DNA of 64,000 nucleotides from Paraeggerthella hongkongensis (lineage in GTDB: Bacteria; Actinomycetota; Coriobacteriia; Coriobacteriales; Eggerthellaceae), in the NCBI RefSeq assembly GCF_003726035.1, contig NZ_QICD01000001.1:124001-188000 (forward strand). The letters are read 5' to 3'. Below, in pieces: positions 41,329 to 49,798 of this stretch. The first letter of the stretch is position 1. Each line of letters starts with the position of its first letter. Below the pieces are notes generated by a model that did no database searches, was not told the origin of the DNA, and was given only the letters and a program-made list of their open reading frames with translations. The position numbers and the translations under genes are program-made.

Positions 41329-42303
41329 GTGGAAAAAGACGTTGACGGCTCGCGTGCGCTGCATGCCGGCCGATACGCGGCAATAGATATCGGAACCGTG
41401 ACGTGCCGCATGTTGGTTGCGGACGTGGACGAGCAGGGACGACTGCACGAGCTGGATCGCGAATACCAGATCACGAACCTCGGCGAAGGGGTGGACGCTT
41501 CGGGCGTGCTGAAGCCTGAAGCCATGGAGCGGGTGGCGTCTGCCGTGAAAGGCTATCGCGAGGTGCTGGATTCCTTCGCCTCGCCCGATCATCCGCACGT
41601 GCGCGCGACCACTATGGCCACGTCGGCAGCGCGTGACGCGCGCAACGCCGCGGAGTTCGCAGACATGCTTGCCGCGCTGGGCGTTTCCCTGTCGGTTATT
41701 CCGGGGCAGAAGGAAGCGTCGCTCTCGTTCAAAGGGGCTTCGTGCGATTTTCCCGGCGAGCAGCTTGTGGTCGTCGACATCGGCGGGGGCTCTACCGAGA
41801 TAGTGGCAGGCCCTTCGGGCGGCGATCCCGTGAAATCCCATTCGTTCAACATCGGATGTCGTCGCGTGACGGAAAAGTTCTTGGCCTCCGATCCTCCAAG
41901 CTGCGCCGAGTTGCAGGCCGCTCGTGCGTGGATTTCTTCGGGCATGTCCTCGTTTTTCGAAGAGTTGAGGGCGTCGGGTTTTCATGCGGATCGGCTGGTC
42001 GCGGTGGCGGGAACGGCTACAACGGTGGTTTCCATTCGCGAGCACATGAGCGTTTACGATACCGCTCGCGTTCACAAAGCGCTGGTTGACCGTCCTGCGC
42101 TCGACCAAGTGTACGAACAGCTTCGCAGCGTTGCGCTTGCCGATCGCGAGCAGATCGTGGGGCTGGACCCCGGACGCGCCCCCGTGATCGTGGCGGGGAT
42201 GGTCATCTTGCAGAGCGTGCTTGATTCGGCGGGCATGGATTCTTTCACGGTAAGCGAGTCGGATATCTTGCACGGCATTATTCTGGATGCGGCAACGCGC
42301 TAG
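41329..42303 (+). CDS. Ppx/GppA-family exopolyphosphatase or (p)ppGpp-related phosphatase
   Basis: 324 residues. AAIDIGTVTCRMLVADV (phosphate 1), VVDIGGGSTEIV (phosphate 2) and VAGTATTVVSI are the ASKHA-fold motifs. It is the short form with only the core ppx domain. It may degrade polyphosphate or pentaphosphate guanosine; the sequence does not decide. GTG 41329 follows TAGGAGG, and the gene begins 10 bases after the DivIC-like gene, a pair frequently linked in Actinobacteria. Confidence 0.85.
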   Translation: MEKDVDGSRALHAGRYAAIDIGTVTCRMLVADVDEQGRLHELDREYQITNLGEGVDASGVLKPEAMERVASAVKGYREVLDSFASPDHPHVRATTMATSAARDARNAAEFADMLAALGVSLSVIPGQKEASLSFKGASCDFPGEQLVVVDIGGGSTEIVAGPSGGDPVKSHSFNIGCRRVTEKFLASDPPSCAELQAARAWISSGMSSFFEELRASGFHADRLVAVAGTATTVVSIREHMSVYDTARVHKALVDRPALDQVYEQLRSVALADREQIVGLDPGRAPVIVAGMVILQSVLDSAGMDSFTVSESDILHGIILDAATR

Positions 42304-42329
42304 TTCATCCGGTCATACGGCTCAAAATT

Positions 42330-42338
42330 TGCTACCAT
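42330..42338 (+). promoter_or_regulatory. Extended -10 promoter for tRNA-Leu
   Basis: TGCTACCAT, about 58 bases before the mature tRNA 5' end. Confidence 0.5.
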
Positions 42339-42396
42339 ATACCGCATCGAAAAAAGCCTTGTGCGTTTGGGGCTGATCGACGATGCGCGGCAACGG

Positions 42397-42481
42397 GGGA
42401 GCGTGGCGGAATTGGCATACGCAGCGGACTTAAAATCCGCCGGCTTCGGTCTTGTGGGTTCGAGTCCCACCGCTCCTACCA
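42397..42481 (+). tRNA. tRNA-Leu (anticodon TAA), CCA encoded
   Basis: 85 bases with a long variable arm, as in class II tRNAs. The anticodon stem GCGGA/TCCGC holds loop CTTAAAA with TAA. The T-arm is GTGGGTTCGAGTCCCAC and the 3' end is ACCA. The first acceptor pair is a G-T wobble. Confidence 0.92.
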
Positions 42482-42678
42482 TACTGTACGCGCGTGCGGC
42501 AGCCGTGTGAGGCTGTGGCCGTTCGGCTATTTCGCGTTCCTGATGCATGGCGCTGCCCCGTTCGGTGAGGCTTCATGCTTTCGGCTATGTTCCATTTCGC
42601 ATAATCTTTGGCGGATATGCGGAGAAAGCGAAAAAATGAACCGCTGGGGAACCGTCGAGAAACCATATTCAATTCTTG

Positions 42679-42687
42679 TGATACCAT
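42679..42687 (+). promoter_or_regulatory. Extended -10 promoter for the polyprenyl synthetase gene
   Basis: TGATACCAT; transcription would start near 42694, which places the upstream ATG 42686 inside the promoter and favours ATG 42728 as the gene start. Confidence 0.5.
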
Positions 42688-42727
42688 GAGATTTCCGAAA
42701 TTTGTCAAAGCCTACAGAGAAAGCGCT

Positions 42728-43777
42728 ATGGACAACATCAACGAGATCATCGCCGCAGTTGAAAAGACCCCCGAGTCGTTCGAAGAGTATTTGACGGTCT
42801 ATGCCGATCATGTCGGCAGCCTGGTCAATGCCTATATTCCGAAGGACTCGCACCCCGATATGGATCGCTACCTGTACGATCCTCTTATCGAGTACAGCAA
42901 AAACGGGGGGAAGCGCCATCGGCCGCTCATATGCTTCGCTGCATGTCGCGCCGTCGGGGGAGACATGTCGCGCGCCACGAGCGCCGCAGCTGCCATCGAG
43001 CATTTCCATACGGCCGCGCTTATTCACGACGACATCGCCGACGAAGCGGAGTTGCGGCGCGGCGAGCCGTGCATGCACTTGACCGAGGGCTACGGCTTGG
43101 CCATCAACGCAGGCGACCTCGCGCTTTCCCTGGTGAACGGGACCGTGATCTCCGATCCGAATCTCGACGACTCCATGAAGGTGCGCGTTATCTCCGAGCT
43201 TATCGAAATGACGCGCCGAACCATCGAGGGCCAGGCGCTTGACATTGGCTGGGCGCGCGACGGTCGCTACGACATCACGCCCGAGGATTACTTGGTCATG
43301 GCCACGCACAAGACCGCGCATTACTCGGGTGCGGTGCCCTTGGCTATCGGCGCCATCATTGGCGGCGGTACCGAGGTTGAAATCGAGGCTCTGCGCAACT
43401 ACGGTTTGGACACGGGCCTTGCATTCCAGATCCAGGACGACCTTTTGAACCTTGTGGGGTCCGAGGAAAGCACGAAGAAGGACTTCCGAAACGACATCAC
43501 CGAGGGCAAGCGCACGCTTGTGGTGGTTCATGCGTTGCAGAATTCCCCAAAGCGCGACCGCTTGATCGATATTCTTTCGTCGAAGGAGAAAGATCCGAAG
43601 GTGCTGGCCGAGGCCGTGGCCATCATGGAGGAGTCTGGCAGCATTGATTATGCGCGCAATTACGCCGAAAACCTGACCGGCATCGCCAAGAATCGCCTGA
43701 TCGATTTAGTGCGGCCGTCGACGGCGCTCGACCTGCTGGTCGGCATGGCGGATTGGTTCGTCAATCGCCTGAAGTAA
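42728..43777 (+). CDS. Polyprenyl diphosphate synthase (trans-isoprenyl family)
   Basis: 349 residues. GGKRHRP (60-66), the first aspartate-rich motif DDIAD (101-105) and the second DDLLN (237-241, with Asn instead of the final Asp) identify the family. It would make an all-trans prenyl diphosphate, for example for menaquinone side chains in the respiratory chain that feeds the reductases. The product chain length cannot be read safely. ATG 42728 has AGAGAAAG upstream; longer starts at 42686 and 42608 lie in or before the promoter. Confidence 0.85.
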   Translation: MDNINEIIAAVEKTPESFEEYLTVYADHVGSLVNAYIPKDSHPDMDRYLYDPLIEYSKNGGKRHRPLICFAACRAVGGDMSRATSAAAAIEHFHTAALIHDDIADEAELRRGEPCMHLTEGYGLAINAGDLALSLVNGTVISDPNLDDSMKVRVISELIEMTRRTIEGQALDIGWARDGRYDITPEDYLVMATHKTAHYSGAVPLAIGAIIGGGTEVEIEALRNYGLDTGLAFQIQDDLLNLVGSEESTKKDFRNDITEGKRTLVVVHALQNSPKRDRLIDILSSKEKDPKVLAEAVAIMEESGSIDYARNYAENLTGIAKNRLIDLVRPSTALDLLVGMADWFVNRLK

Positions 43778-43784
43778 GGTAAGG

Positions 43785-43817
43785 AATGAGACAAAGGGAC
43801 GGGGTCAATGTCTCATT
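43785..43817 (+). repeat. Short palindromic REP-like element
   Basis: AATGAGAC and GTCTCATT form an 8-base inverted repeat around AAAGGGACGGGGTCAAT. The arrangement (TGAGACAAAGGGACGG...GTCTCA) looks like a dispersed extragenic palindrome seen in many genomes next to Y1-type transposases; this resemblance is from memory. No transposase gene is near here. Confidence 0.5.
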
Positions 43818-43834
43818 TCGATGAACGAGCGATT

Positions 43835-43866
43835 CGAGCAGGGCGACCGAGCGGTCGCCCTGCTCG
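43835..43866. terminator. Strong hairpin after the polyprenyl synthetase
   Basis: Fourteen-base perfect stem (CGAGCAGGGCGACC and its complement) with a GAGC loop, followed by CTTTCC. Together with the REP-like element it fills the gap before the next gene. Confidence 0.65.
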
Positions 43867-44008
43867 CTTTCCGCTCCGGACTCGTGGTTCGCTGGGGTTC
43901 GGGCGGGGCGCGAGGCTTTGGGCGAGGCGGACTTTCCCGTTGGATCTTTTGCTCTGTTCCTCTTGTGGAACATCATATGGATCCCGGGTTTGTTCGACGG
44001 GGGTACGC

Positions 44009-44014
44009 TACTAT
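44009..44014 (+). promoter_or_regulatory. -10 element for the peptidoglycan-binding protein
   Basis: TACTAT ends eight bases before ATG 44022, consistent with leaderless transcription. A TTCGAC that may act as -35 lies further upstream. Confidence 0.4.
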
Positions 44015-44021
44015 GGCAGCC

Positions 44022-44915
44022 ATGGATACCATTAAGCGACATGACACCGGTCCGGCCGTCGAAGACGTGCAGCAGCGTTTGGCGACGATCGGCTTGCTGG
44101 CTCCTGCGGGCGTTGACGGAACGTTCGGCGAGGCGACTGCCGCCGCCGTTCGCGCGTTCTGCGGGCAGCGGAACATTCCCGTGACCGACGAGATCGACGA
44201 TCGCGTGTGGGCGGCTTTGGTCGACGCCTCGTTCACGCTCGGCGATCGTACGCTGTATCTGCGCATGCCTCATTTTCACGGGCATGACGTTTTGGAGCTT
44301 CAGCGGGCGCTGGGCGCGCTCGGGTTCGCCTGCGGCGCGACCGATGGGATTTTCGGCGCGTTCACGGAGCTGGCCCTTCGCAAGTTCCAGCTGAACATGG
44401 GATTGCCTTCCGATGGAATCGCCGGGGCGTACACGTATGCTGCCATTCGCAATCTTCATCACTCCTGGGAGGGCAAGGAAGCGGTTCATGGCTCCAATCA
44501 CCTGGGCTTCGCGCGTGCTGCCGACGTGCTGGAGCACAACGCGCTTTGCCTGTTCGGAACGCAGGAGTTCACGCGCAGCGTGGCTTCGCGCATGTCGAAC
44601 TTGGCGTTGGCAACCAACCCTGCGTCCAAGATCATGAGCGCTGATTCGCTGCTGGTTGCCCCTGATGACAACATGCTGCTTGTTCATATTGTTTTACCTG
44701 ACGAGGTTACCGAGAACGTTCCTCGCGTGAGCTTTGACGACGAAGGCACCTTGTCGCTTCGTTTGGAGACGGCCATCGGGGTTGCCGATTCGTCCGCTCC
44801 TTCGCGCATTGCCATTGAGCTGCCCGGCACCATGTGGGAGGATGCTGGAGTCGGTCGATCCGCCCAGCACTTTGCGATCGCCTTGCTCGACGCGCTGTGC
44901 ACGGCGCTTTCGTAA
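44022..44915 (+). CDS. Peptidoglycan-binding domain protein
   Basis: 297 residues, no signal peptide. Two PG_binding_1-type repeats are visible: DVQQRLATIGLLAPAGVDGTFGEAT...VRAFC and VLELQRALGALGFACGATDGIFGAFTELALRKFQ. The C-terminal half is an unrecognised alpha/beta region with similarity in style to amidase or acyl-hydrolase partners (GTQEFTRSVASRMSNLA). Without a leader it may act in the cytoplasm or be exported unusually. The open frame to 43821 crosses the terminator hairpin and is rejected. Confidence 0.7.
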   Translation: MDTIKRHDTGPAVEDVQQRLATIGLLAPAGVDGTFGEATAAAVRAFCGQRNIPVTDEIDDRVWAALVDASFTLGDRTLYLRMPHFHGHDVLELQRALGALGFACGATDGIFGAFTELALRKFQLNMGLPSDGIAGAYTYAAIRNLHHSWEGKEAVHGSNHLGFARAADVLEHNALCLFGTQEFTRSVASRMSNLALATNPASKIMSADSLLVAPDDNMLLVHIVLPDEVTENVPRVSFDDEGTLSLRLETAIGVADSSAPSRIAIELPGTMWEDAGVGRSAQHFAIALLDALCTALS

Positions 44916-44958
44916 ACGCGACTGCCTTCTGGGTTTTCCTTGCTTTCGAAATGCTCTC

Positions 44959-44985
44959 AAAGACCTTCGGCGGAGGGTCTTTTTT
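44959..44985 (+). terminator. Rho-independent terminator
   Basis: AAAGACC/GGTCTTT stem around TTCGGCGGAG, ending in a T-run, 43 bases after the peptidoglycan-binding gene. Confidence 0.85.
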
Positions 44986-45094
44986 GCGTGCAGAGCATGG
45001 AGCGCCCGCTTCGTCTCCTTTTTTCAAGCTACACCATCCGATGTATTTGGGTTTCGATTCGTTGACGGTGCTCTTTTGCGGTGCGCGCGCCCTC

Positions 45095-45100
45095 TATACT
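45095..45100 (+). promoter_or_regulatory. -10 element for the small membrane protein
   Basis: TATACT about 110 bases before the ATG at 45208. No confident -35. Confidence 0.4.
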
Positions 45101-45129
45101 GGGGGCAGGTGGTATTGACGTGCCGCGCG

Positions 45130-45176
45130 TTTCGTCCATGCGAGACGTCTGAGAAAGCCGCATCGCATGGACGAAA
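45130..45176 (+). promoter_or_regulatory. Large 5' leader hairpin
   Basis: Fourteen-base perfect arms (TTTCGTCCATGCGA at 45130-45143 and its complement at 45163-45176) around a 19-base loop. It lies between the -10 at 45095 and the ATG at 45208, inside the predicted leader. No T-run follows, so it is more likely a regulatory or stabilising RNA structure than a terminator. Confidence 0.5.
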
Positions 45177-45207
45177 ACGAAGTACACCGATGGAAAGCAG
45201 GTTCATT

Positions 45208-45666
45208 ATGAGCGAAGAGAACAAGAACGATCAGGTTGTTCCCGAGGCCCCGCAGGCTTCCGAGCAGCAGGCAGCTCCTCAGCCCCCGACGACAGCTCCG
45301 GTCCCTCCGCAGCAGCCCCCGATGGGCCAGTCCCAGCCCCAACCTCAGGTTCAGCCCCCTTACGTCCCGCAGCCCGTCTATCCGCCTGCACCGCTCATGC
45401 AGCTGACCGGCGGCATGAAGTTTGGCTGGCTGGTAGTGGGCGCTTTGCTGGGCATTCCGGGCATCATCATCGCCTGGTTGGTGAACGCCGACAAGGTTGC
45501 GCAGGTGAAAAACGATGCGCTCAAGTTTGCGATTATTGGTTTCGTTATCTGGATCGTGCTCGGCTTCCTGCTGAGTTTGATGATCGGCGGCATGGTTACG
45601 GCGCTCGTTGCGGGAGCGATGGGCTCCGCCGGCTATTACGGCTACGACTACCACGGATCTTGGTAG
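45208..45666 (+). CDS. Small membrane protein with Pro/Gln-rich N-terminus
   Basis: 152 residues. The first 65 residues are rich in Pro and Gln (PQPPTTAPVPPQQPPMGQSQ). Two spans follow (FGWLVVGALLGIPGIIIAWLV and FAIIGFVIWIVLGFLLSLMI), ending in GYYGYDYHGSW. The layout is that of DUF4190/TM2-like small membrane proteins of Actinobacteria; function unknown. AAGCAGG lies seven bases before ATG 45208; ATG 45190 is an alternative. Confidence 0.7.
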   Translation: MSEENKNDQVVPEAPQASEQQAAPQPPTTAPVPPQQPPMGQSQPQPQVQPPYVPQPVYPPAPLMQLTGGMKFGWLVVGALLGIPGIIIAWLVNADKVAQVKNDALKFAIIGFVIWIVLGFLLSLMIGGMVTALVAGAMGSAGYYGYDYHGSW

Positions 45667-45699
45667 TTGGCCGGCTTTATCTGGAAATCGCTTCACATT

Positions 45700-45727
45700 G
45701 AAGGGCCCTTTGGGGCTCTTCTTTTTT
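45700..45727 (+). terminator. Rho-independent terminator
   Basis: GAAGGGCCC-TTTG-GGGCTCTTC (one G-T pair) followed by TTTTTT, 34 bases after the membrane protein gene. Confidence 0.88.
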
Positions 45728-45742
45728 ACCGGTAAATCCCAG

Positions 45743-45751
45743 TGGTACAAT
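45743..45751 (+). promoter_or_regulatory. Extended -10 promoter of the leu operon
   Basis: TGGTACAAT, with a weak TTTTAC 16 bases upstream inside the preceding terminator tail. The leader to leuC is about 70 bases; no T-box or leader peptide rich in Leu codons was seen. Confidence 0.5.
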
Positions 45752-45825
45752 GGGCAACGATTCCCTATCTGCTCGCGGCTCGAACGCGAGTCCAGACGAG
45801 ACCGCCGCATACAAAGGAGTGAAAC

Positions 45826-47094
45826 ATGGCACGTCCCATGACCATGGCGGAGAAAATCCTTGCCGCCCATGCGGGGCTCGACGAAGTGGAGCCAGGTCAG
45901 CTGATCGAATGCGATCTCGACCTCGTGCTATCCAACGACGTCACGGCCCCTATCGCCGTCAAGGAATTCCGCAAGATCGGCGTTGAGAAGGTGTTCGATC
46001 CTACGAAGATCGCCCTAGTGCCCGATCATTACGTTCCTAACAAGGACATCAAAAGCGCCGAGCAGGCCAAGATCGTCCGTGACTTCGCGCGCGAGCAGGG
46101 CATTACCCATTACTACGAAGTGGGCTGCATGGGCGTCGAGCATGCGCTGCTGCCCGAACAGGGCGTTGTGGGCGCGGGCGATCTTATCATCGGTGCGGAC
46201 AGCCATACTTGCACGTACGGCGCACTTGGCGCGTTCGCCACGGGCGTAGGCTCCACCGATGCGGGCGTGGGATACGCTACCGGCAAGGCATGGTTCAAGG
46301 TGCCCGAAAGCCTGCTGTTCAAGATCGACGGCGAACTTGCTCCCGGCGTGACCGGCAAGGACGTTATCTTGCATATCATCGGCATGATCGGCGTAGACGG
46401 CGCTTTGTATCAAGCTATGGAGTTCACTGGCAGCGCCATTTCCAACATGGGCATGGACGAGCGCATGTCCATTTCCAACATGGCTATCGAGGCGGGCGGC
46501 AAGGCGGGCCTCATCGAGGTTGACGACGTGACGCGCGCCTACATGGACGGCCGCGTTGAGCGTCCTTATACTGAATACCATTCCGACCCGGACGCGCAGT
46601 ACGCGAAGGTCTACCGGATCGACGCAGCGTCCATTCAGCCGACGGTCGCGTTCCCGCATTTGCCGTCGAATACGCGCCCGGTTGCCGAAGCGCGCGACGT
46701 GCGCATCGACCAGGCTGTTATTGGAAGCTGCACGAACGGTCGCATCGTGGACATGCGCCAAGCTGCCGACGTGCTGCGCGGTCGAAAGATTCATCCCAAC
46801 GTGCGCTGCATCGTGATCCCGGCTACGCAAGCGGTGTACCGTCAGTGCATGGAAGAGGGCCTGATGGACGTGTTCCTCGACGCGAACTGCGCCGTATCCA
46901 CTCCTACGTGCGGTCCGTGCCTGGGCGGTTACATGGGCATTCTTGCCGCTGGCGAGCGCGCCATCGCTACCACCAACCGCAACTTCGTCGGCCGCATGGG
47001 CGACCCCACCAGCGAGGTGTACCTGTCCTCGCCGGCCGTTGCTGCGGCAAGCGCCGTGCTGGGTCATATCGGCCTGCCGGAAGACCTGGACTAG
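45826..47094 (+). CDS. leuC: 3-isopropylmalate dehydratase, large subunit
   Basis: 422 residues. The [4Fe-4S] cysteines are Cys302 in GSCTNGR and Cys362/Cys365 in [29 protein letters not shown] is the usual active-site segment. The length is that of the archaeal/clostridial type (about 420) rather than the 465-residue E. coli type. With LeuD it isomerises 2-isopropylmalate to 3-isopropylmalate in leucine synthesis. AAGGAGT precedes the ATG. leuD follows after 15 bases. Confidence 0.95.
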   Translation: MARPMTMAEKILAAHAGLDEVEPGQLIECDLDLVLSNDVTAPIAVKEFRKIGVEKVFDPTKIALVPDHYVPNKDIKSAEQAKIVRDFAREQGITHYYEVGCMGVEHALLPEQGVVGAGDLIIGADSHTCTYGALGAFATGVGSTDAGVGYATGKAWFKVPESLLFKIDGELAPGVTGKDVILHIIGMIGVDGALYQAMEFTGSAISNMGMDERMSISNMAIEAGGKAGLIEVDDVTRAYMDGRVERPYTEYHSDPDAQYAKVYRIDAASIQPTVAFPHLPSNTRPVAEARDVRIDQAVIGSCTNGRIVDMRQAADVLRGRKIHPNVRCIVIPATQAVYRQCMEEGLMDVFLDANCAVSTPTCGPCLGGYMGILAAGERAIATTNRNFVGRMGDPTSEVYLSSPAVAAASAVLGHIGLPEDLD

Positions 47095-47109
47095 GAAAGG
47101 AAGGCTGCC

Positions 47110-47604
47110 ATGCATTTCAAAGGAACCGCGCACCGTTACGGGCGCGATATCGATACCGACGTTATCATTCCGGCTCGCCATCTGACCACGTCTGATCCGG
47201 TTGAGCTGGCGAAGCATTGCCTGGAGGATCTGGATGCCTCGTTCGTCGAGCGCGTCAAGCCGGGCGACATCATCGTAGCCGACGAGAACTTCGGTTGCGG
47301 AAGCTCCCGCGAGCATGCGCCCATCGCCATCAAGGCGGCGGGCGTTGACGTGGTCATCGCCAAGAGCTTTGCGCGCATCTTCTACCGCAACTCCATCAAC
47401 ACGGGGCTGGCCATCATGGAGTGCCCCGAAGCGGTGGACGCCATTTCTCAAGGCGACGTGGTGAGCGTGGATGCCGATGCGGGCGTTGTCACGAACGAGA
47501 CCACGGGCGACGTGTTCCAGGCTCAGCCGTTTCCGCCGTTCATTCGCGAGATCATCGAAGCTGGTGGCCTGATCAACCGGACTAAGTCGAAACTGGGCAA
47601 GTAA
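47110..47604 (+). CDS. leuD: 3-isopropylmalate dehydratase, small subunit
   Basis: 164 residues. GRDIDTDVIIPARHL, ENFGCGSSREHAP and SFARIFYRNSINTGL are the small-subunit motifs. Short type matching the leuC form. GGAAAGGAAGG precedes the ATG. It is followed by an 11-base perfect hairpin and then leuB. Confidence 0.95.
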   Translation: MHFKGTAHRYGRDIDTDVIIPARHLTTSDPVELAKHCLEDLDASFVERVKPGDIIVADENFGCGSSREHAPIAIKAAGVDVVIAKSFARIFYRNSINTGLAIMECPEAVDAISQGDVVSVDADAGVVTNETTGDVFQAQPFPPFIREIIEAGGLINRTKSKLGK

Positions 47605-47607
47605 GCC

Positions 47608-47634
47608 GTTCCGCCGTTTTGCGAACGGCGGAAC
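47608..47634 (+). terminator. Intercistronic hairpin between leuD and leuB
   Basis: GTTCCGCCGTT/AACGGCGGAAC stem with a short loop and no T-run. It may lower leuB expression or protect the leuCD mRNA end rather than stop transcription fully. Confidence 0.5.
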
Positions 47635-47695
47635 AATTCGACGCTGCCGCAAAAAGCCTCGTTGACTTTATCGGACCTGTAACGTAAGGAAACCC

Positions 47696-48805
47696 ATGAC
47701 CAAAACCTACAACATCTGCCTGCTTCCGGGCGACGGCATCGGTCCGGAGATCATCGCCGAGGGCGTCAAGGTGCTCGATGCCGTGGGCGCGAAGTACGGC
47801 ACGACGTTCTCCTATACCGAGGCGCTTATCGGAGGCTGCGCTATCGATGCGTGCGGAACGGCGCTTCCCGACGAGACGCTGCGCGCAGCCGAAGCTTCCG
47901 ACGCCGTGTTGCTGGCGGCTGTCGGCGGCCCGAAGTGGGATACGACCGATCCTGAGAAACCACGTCCCGAACAGGGTCTTTTAGGCATTCGCAAGGCGCT
48001 TGGCCTGTATACGAATCTGCGTCCCGTGCAGATTTTCGACGCGCTTTCTGAGGCGTCCACGCTCAAACCGGAAATCGTGGAGGGCGTGGACATGATGATC
48101 GTGCGCGAATTGACGGGCGGTTTGTATTTTGGCAAGCGCGAGCGATTCTACAACGAGGAAGGCTGCGGAGCGCAGGGCGCTCTCGGCCAGCGCGCCTACG
48201 ATACGCTGGAGTACCGCGAGTACGAAGTGGAGCGCATCGCCCGCCAGGCGTTCGAAGCCGCGCGAAGGCGCCGCGGCAAAGTGACGAGCGTCGACAAGGC
48301 GAACGTGCTGGAAACGAGCCGCATGTGGCGCGAAATCGTGCATCGCATCGGCGCCGACGAGTATCCGGACGTGGAGCTTGAGGACCTGCTGGTAGACAAT
48401 GCGGCCATGCAGCTGATCAGCCGCCCGGCTGATTTCGACGTAGTGGTGACCGAGAACATGTTCGGCGACATCCTGTCCGACGAGGCGGCGCAGATTACGG
48501 GTTCTTTGGGGATGCTTGCCAGTGCAAGCCTTGGCGACGGCACGGCGCTCTACGAGCCCAGCCACGGCAGTGCGCCGGATATCGCAGGTCAGGGTGTTGC
48601 GAACCCGCTTGCGCAGATCCTTTCGGTGGAGATGATGCTGCGCTACAGCTTCGGCATGCAGGAAGCAGCCGACGACATCCATCGTGGTGTGACATGCGTT
48701 CTTGACGAGGGGTGGCGCACAGGCGATATCAGGCAACTTGACACGCCTGCCAACAAGGTTGTCGGCACGGTTGCGATGGGCGATCTGGTGGTTGCTTGCA
48801 TGTGA
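47696..48805 (+). CDS. leuB: 3-isopropylmalate dehydrogenase
   Basis: 369 residues. [11 protein letters not shown], the substrate-binding Arg-rich [44 protein letters not shown] and [25 protein letters not shown] are diagnostic, and the NAD site is [18 protein letters not shown]. It oxidises 3-isopropylmalate to 2-oxoisocaproate. leuA is not in the window. A terminator lies about 95 bases downstream. Confidence 0.95.
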   Translation: MTKTYNICLLPGDGIGPEIIAEGVKVLDAVGAKYGTTFSYTEALIGGCAIDACGTALPDETLRAAEASDAVLLAAVGGPKWDTTDPEKPRPEQGLLGIRKALGLYTNLRPVQIFDALSEASTLKPEIVEGVDMMIVRELTGGLYFGKRERFYNEEGCGAQGALGQRAYDTLEYREYEVERIARQAFEAARRRRGKVTSVDKANVLETSRMWREIVHRIGADEYPDVELEDLLVDNAAMQLISRPADFDVVVTENMFGDILSDEAAQITGSLGMLASASLGDGTALYEPSHGSAPDIAGQGVANPLAQILSVEMMLRYSFGMQEAADDIHRGVTCVLDEGWRTGDIRQLDTPANKVVGTVAMGDLVVACM

Positions 48806-49109
48806 TCGGCTCTTTTGCGCGGCGGCTTTGACGGCTGCAACTGCAATTGCGGCCGCAGCAAGGGCTGCGTGCGCTACCGGATTCGGGTATGCCGGAGAAC
48901 AAGAGGTTGCGGGGATGAACAGGCCCTGCAACCTCTTTTGCGTTTTTTGAGGTTCGAAGAGCTCCTCCGGCGTGTTTCCCTTGGTTTCTCTACGAGCTCC
49001 CGACGAATGCGCAACAAGTGCCAATCGCTTAACTGAGAGCGGGCGTCACGCGTGGCTTTGTGCCATGGTGAAGGGGCCGGCCGTTCTCCGAACGGAAAGG
49101 AGACCAGTT
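48806..49109. other. Gap between leuB and the recombinase
   Basis: Holds the leu terminator and, just before the recombinase, a small hairpin CCGTTC-TCC-GAACGG at 49081-49095 that abuts the ribosome site AAAGGAG. No gene is apparent; the open frame from 48972 into the recombinase has no conserved start. Confidence 0.4.
48901..48947 (+). terminator. Rho-independent terminator of the leu operon
   Basis: AAGAGGTTGC (48901-48910) pairs with GCAACCTCTT (48928-48937), and TTTTTT follows at 48943-48948. Confidence 0.8.
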
Positions 49110-49712
49110 GTGGTGATGTATGGGTATGCAAGAGTTTCCAGCAAGGATCAGAATTTGGATAGGCAGCTTGACGCGTTGGCGGATTTCTCCGTTCCTATCG
49201 CCAACGTGTACACCGACCGCATGAGCGGCAAGAACTTCGACCGGCCTGGTTATCAGGCTTTGACGGGCGTTCTTGCGCCGGGCGATACGCTGGTGATCAA
49301 AAGCATCGATCGCTTGGGTCGCAACTATGACGAGATCATCGAGCAATGGCGATTCTTGACCAAGCAGCTGAATGTGGACGTTGTGGTGATGGATATGCCG
49401 CTGCTCGATACGCGAACGAGCGAGCGAAACGTCACGGGCACGTTTATCGCGGACATCGTTTTGCAGATCCTTTCGTACGTGGCGCAAGTCGAACGCGAGA
49501 ATATCAGGCAGCGCCAAGCGGAAGGGATAGCGTCAGCTCGAGCTCGCGGCGTGCGCTTCGGCAGGCCGCCGAAGCAGCTGCCTTGCGATTTCGGGTACGT
49601 GTACTCGATGTGGAGGGAGGGCGCGATTGGAAGCAAAGAGGCGGCGAGTCGGCTTGGAGTTGCTCGGAGCACGTTTTTCAAATGGACGCGCGAGCACGAC
49701 GCCACTCGGTGA
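49110..49712 (+). CDS. Serine recombinase (resolvase/invertase family)
   Basis: 200 residues from GTG 49110, seven bases after GGAG; ATG 49116 is the alternative. The catalytic Ser is in YGYARVSSKDQN, with the Arg residues in IKSIDRLGRNYDEI and RENIRQRQAEGI. A C-terminal HTH follows (GSKEAASRLGVARSTFFKWTRE). The size is that of Hin/Gin-type invertases and small resolvases. It lies 82 bases before a repeat surface-protein gene that lacks a proper 5' end, so it may switch or have rearranged that gene. No att-like inverted pair is obvious in the window. Confidence 0.9.
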   Translation: MVMYGYARVSSKDQNLDRQLDALADFSVPIANVYTDRMSGKNFDRPGYQALTGVLAPGDTLVIKSIDRLGRNYDEIIEQWRFLTKQLNVDVVVMDMPLLDTRTSERNVTGTFIADIVLQILSYVAQVERENIRQRQAEGIASARARGVRFGRPPKQLPCDFGYVYSMWREGAIGSKEAASRLGVARSTFFKWTREHDATR

Positions 49713-49757
49713 AGATATATTTAAGTTCAACGGTAGGATTTCGGGTCTGAAAAAGTA

Positions 49758-49798
49758 GACGTTGAGAAGGTTTCCGATGGAACTCGGGCGACGTTGAG
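49758..49798 (+). repeat. 9-bp direct repeat at the broken start of the surface gene
   Basis: GACGTTGAG at 49758-49766 and again at 49790-49798. The second copy includes the TTG at 49794 where the surface-protein frame begins. A ribosome-site-like GAGAAGG (49764-49770) overlaps the first copy and stands six bases before an ATG (49777) whose frame stops after six codons. Confidence 0.45.

Noticed and set aside
49713-49793. Invertible segment between recombinase and adhesin
   Set aside because: I searched this gap and the region upstream of the recombinase by eye for an inverted copy that could serve as the second recombination site and found none; only a 9-bp direct repeat is present, so an invertible element within the window is not claimed.
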